From assembly GCA_027314825.1 (NCBI GenBank), contig DAHVAB010000119.1, positions 1 through 7,486 on the forward strand: a stretch of DNA of 7,486 bases, read 5' to 3'. The position numbers were made by a program, and so were the translations under genes. The DNA comes from Solirubrobacterales bacterium (GTDB taxonomy: Bacteria; Actinomycetota; Thermoleophilia; Solirubrobacterales; Solirubrobacteraceae). Positions 5,761 through 7,486 of the stretch are shown here, piece after piece. The notes beneath the pieces are model-generated. The model was not told the DNA's origin. It saw nothing but the letters and a program-made list of their open reading frames with translations, and searched no databases. How positions within the stretch are numbered: the stretch's first letter is position 1; each line of letters starts with the position of its first letter.

Positions 5761-6957
5761 ATGGGTGAGATCGACCGCAGCGCAGCAGCCGCACAGGGCT
5801 TCGCGGCACATGGCGCGGGCGACCGGGAGCGGCTGCGGGTGGTGGTGGCCGGCGGCGGGATCGCGGCGCTGGAGCTGGTGCTCGCACTCGACGATCTCGC
5901 CTCCGAGCAGACCGATGTGCTCGTGCTCGCGCCCAACAGCGAGTTCGTGTACAGGCCCTACGCCGTGCGCGAGCCGTTCTCCTACGCTTCGGCCGCCTGC
6001 TACCCGATCGACCGGATCGTCAGGGACGCCGGCGCCGAGCTGCTCTCAGACGAGCTGGCCTGGGTGGAGCCCGACCGGCGGGCGCTGCACACGGCGGGAG
6101 GAGAGCGGATCGCCTATGGCGCGCTCGCGATCGCGGTCGGAGCGCATCCCCGCCCGCGCTACAAGCATGCGCTGACGATCGACGACCGCCGCCTTGACGA
6201 GATCCTGCATGGGCTCGTCCAGGATGTGGAGGAAGGGTTCGTGCACAGCGTCGCGTTCGTGGTGCCGCCGCGGATGGCCTGGCCGATGCCGATCTATGAG
6301 CTGGCGCTGATGACCGCGGCCCGCGCCTATGACATGAATGTCCCCATGACGGCCACGATCGTCACTCCGGAGGAGGCGCCGCTCGCGATCTTCGGAGAGG
6401 GGGCCAGCGAGGAGGTGGCGAGGATTCTGGAGAGGGCCGGCGTCAGGATGATCACCTCGGCCTACGCGGAGGTGATCAGGGCCGGCGAGGTGATGATCGA
6501 CCCGGGCGATCGGCGCCTGGAGGTCGATCGGATCGTGGCGCTGCCCGAGCTCTACGGCCCGGCCGTGCGCGGAGTGCCGGCCGGCGATCACGGGTTCATA
6601 AGGGTCGATCGCTACGGCCGGGTTCCCGATGTCGGCCCGATCTTCGCCGCCGGCGACGCCGTCGAGTTCGCGGTCAAGCACGGCGGAGTCTCGTCGCAGC
6701 AGGCCGACGTGGCGGCACGCTCGATCGCCGCCCTGGCGGGCGCGCCGGTCGAGATGGTCGCCTTCCAGCCGATCCTGCGGGGGATGCTGCTCACCGGCGA
6801 GCGCCCCCGGTACCTGAGCGCGCGCATCACCGGCGGCCACGGCTTCAGCTCCGAGGTCACCGACGTGCCGATGTGGTCTCCGGCGAGCAAGGTCGTCTCC
6901 AGGTATCTGGGGCCGTATTTGGACGGCTTGGACACGGAGGCGGCGAGGAGACGATGA
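5761..6957 (+). CDS. FAD-dependent oxidoreductase, sulfide:quinone reductase/NDH-2-like superfamily, atypical motifs
   Basis: A 398-residue flavoprotein. The N-terminal Rossmann FAD site is RVVVAGGGIAALELVLAL (26-43; GxGxxA form), followed by the family segment EFVYRPYAVREPF (61-73), ALAIAVGAHPR (121-131) and the second FAD motif GPIFAAGDAVEF (292-303), then SSQQADVAARSIAAL (311-325), as in SQR and NDH-2 proteins. Where those enzymes carry the NAD(P)-binding glycine loop, this one has VAFVVPPRMAWPMPIYELALMTA (164-186) with no GxGxxG. It has a single cysteine (Cys80), so the redox-active cysteine pair of true SQRs is absent. No C-terminal amphipathic or membrane segment is obvious. A FAD-binding role is firm; electron donor and acceptor are unknown. 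The ATG at 5761 gives a 24-residue lead before the first strand. Its TGA overlaps the next ATG (ATGA, 6954-6957). Its neighbourhood of USPs and a DosS-like kinase suggests redox or respiratory stress. Confidence 0.85.
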   Translation: MGEIDRSAAAAQGFAAHGAGDRERLRVVVAGGGIAALELVLALDDLASEQTDVLVLAPNSEFVYRPYAVREPFSYASAACYPIDRIVRDAGAELLSDELAWVEPDRRALHTAGGERIAYGALAIAVGAHPRPRYKHALTIDDRRLDEILHGLVQDVEEGFVHSVAFVVPPRMAWPMPIYELALMTAARAYDMNVPMTATIVTPEEAPLAIFGEGASEEVARILERAGVRMITSAYAEVIRAGEVMIDPGDRRLEVDRIVALPELYGPAVRGVPAGDHGFIRVDRYGRVPDVGPIFAAGDAVEFAVKHGGVSSQQADVAARSIAALAGAPVEMVAFQPILRGMLLTGERPRYLSARITGGHGFSSEVTDVPMWSPASKVVSRYLGPYLDGLDTEAARRR

Positions 6958-7005
6958 GCGCGGGCGGATGCGGCGAGGAGACGATGAGCGCGGGCGGATG
7001 CGGCG
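6940..7005 (+). repeat. 30-bp tandem duplication spanning a gene end and start
   Basis: Two identical 30-bp units (6940-6969 and 6970-6999) plus a 6-base start of a third (7000-7005). Each unit contains AGGAG, then ATGAGCGCGGGCGG; that is, the last codons and TGA of the oxidoreductase together with a ribosome binding site and ATG. Because 30 is a multiple of three, both ATGs (6954 and 6984) are in one frame. Confidence 0.92.
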
Positions 7006-7052
7006 GGACGGGATGTGTGTTCACGCGTGGCGGGCGGGCGCGGCCGCGATGA
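6954..7052 (+). CDS. Small ORF (32 residues) bridging oxidoreductase and USP genes, possibly a translational leader
   Basis: ATG at 6954 overlaps the oxidoreductase stop in ATGA, and its own TGA (7050-7052) overlaps the ATG of the downstream USP gene, again as ATGA. The product begins MSAGGCGEETMSAGGCGGTG and ends in an Arg-rich stretch; it has three cysteines (6, 16, 21) and no known domain. AGGAG (6946-6950) lies three bases before the ATG. Most of it is the 30-bp tandem duplication, and its opening MSAG is the same as the opening of the downstream USP, so it may be a by-product of duplication of that gene's start. Whether a peptide is made is unknown; coupling of translation into the USP gene is the more likely role. 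An internal start at 6984 is equally well placed. Confidence 0.35.
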   Translation: MSAGGCGEETMSAGGCGGTGCVFTRGGRARPR

Positions 7053-7486
7053 GCGCTGGGGTGCGGCCCGAGCAGCGGCGGTGCATGGTCGCGGGCTATG
7101 ACCGCTCGCGCAGCGCAGCGCTCGCGGTGCAGTGGGCGGCCCGGCAGCTTCAGCCGGATGGCCGGCTGGTGATCGTGCACGCCTGCCGGCCGCTGCTCAC
7201 CCCGCCCTCGGCGTTGAGCACGCCCGATGAGCGCCGCCGCTTCGGCCAGGCGCTGATCGACGAGCTGCTGATGGAGAGCGGGCGGCCGCTGCTCGAAGTG
7301 GAGATCGCGACCGAGGTCCTCGACGAGGATCCCGTCGCCGCGCTGGTGGATGCGGCGCGGGAGCATGGCGCCGAGGCGATAGTGATCGGCTCCGAGCACC
7401 GCTCCAAGCTGCGCGCGGTGATCGGCACCGTGACGAGCGAGTTGCTGAAGGCGGCGCCGGTGCCCGTGATCGCCGTGCCGTACAGG
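7049..7486 (+). CDS. Single-domain universal stress protein (UspA family), runs off the window end
   Basis: An open frame of 146 codons with no stop before the window edge. It reads MSAGVRPEQRRCMVAGYDRS..., then RLVIVHACRPLL (39-50), a helical middle, and AEAIVIGSEHRSKLRAVIGT (109-127) and APVPVIAVPYR (136-146), which is a complete UspA fold; a second domain could follow outside the window. The ATP-binding signature is degenerate: GSEH...GT has His in place of the second Gly and is one residue short. The ATG at 7049 lacks a Shine-Dalgarno and overlaps the TGA of the small ORF, suggesting translational coupling; Met13 (7085) is an alternative but would clip the first strand. It is probably in the oxidoreductase operon. 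Confidence 0.88.
   Translation, partial: MSAGVRPEQRRCMVAGYDRSRSAALAVQWAARQLQPDGRLVIVHACRPLLTPPSALSTPDERRRFGQALIDELLMESGRPLLEVEIATEVLDEDPVAALVDAAREHGAEAIVIGSEHRSKLRAVIGTVTSELLKAAPVPVIAVPYR

Overview
This is a very GC-rich window with the codon and start-codon habits of an actinomycete: GTG/ATG starts, ATGA gene junctions and leaderless-looking promoters. Protein flavour suggests a deep-branching actinobacterium, possibly of the Thermoleophilia/Solirubrobacterales type. That placement is an impression; no marker gene is present.

Layout. (1) 7-1806 (+): bifunctional protein with an aminoglycoside-phosphotransferase-like kinase domain followed by a P-loop kinase/ATPase domain. (2) 1840-2157 (+): small LuxR/NarL-type DNA-binding protein without a receiver domain, probably leaderless. 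(3) 2236-4029 (-): GAF-GAF-HisKA_3-HATPase sensor histidine kinase of the DosS/DevS architecture, convergent with the HTH gene. (4) 4030-4313: divergent control region with a two-copy 21-bp repeat. (5) 4314-4793 and 4786-5691 (+): a two-CBS-domain protein and a tandem universal stress protein (USP), overlapping by 8 bases. (6) 5761-6957 (+): FAD-dependent oxidoreductase of the sulfide:quinone reductase/NDH-2 superfamily, with unusual cofactor motifs. (7) 6954-7052 (+): a tiny ORF made by a 30-bp tandem duplication. (8) 7049 to the window end (+): a single-domain USP running off the edge.

The gene set closely resembles the Mycobacterium tuberculosis DosR (dormancy/hypoxia) regulon: a DosS-like two-GAF kinase, a LuxR-family DNA-binding protein, an Hrp1-like CBS protein, several USPs and an Rv2004c-like kinase-ATPase. 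Here these are packed into about 7.5 kb. The reading offered is a redox/gas-sensing or energy-stress module: the kinase senses, an HTH regulator responds, and the nucleotide-binding CBS/USP proteins and the flavoprotein adjust metabolism. The clear departures from the mycobacterial version are the absence of any receiver domain in the window, an oxidoreductase lacking the usual NAD(P)-binding glycine motif and redox cysteine pair, and short tandem duplications placed exactly on gene ends. No RNA genes, CRISPR arrays, transposases or integrases were seen.
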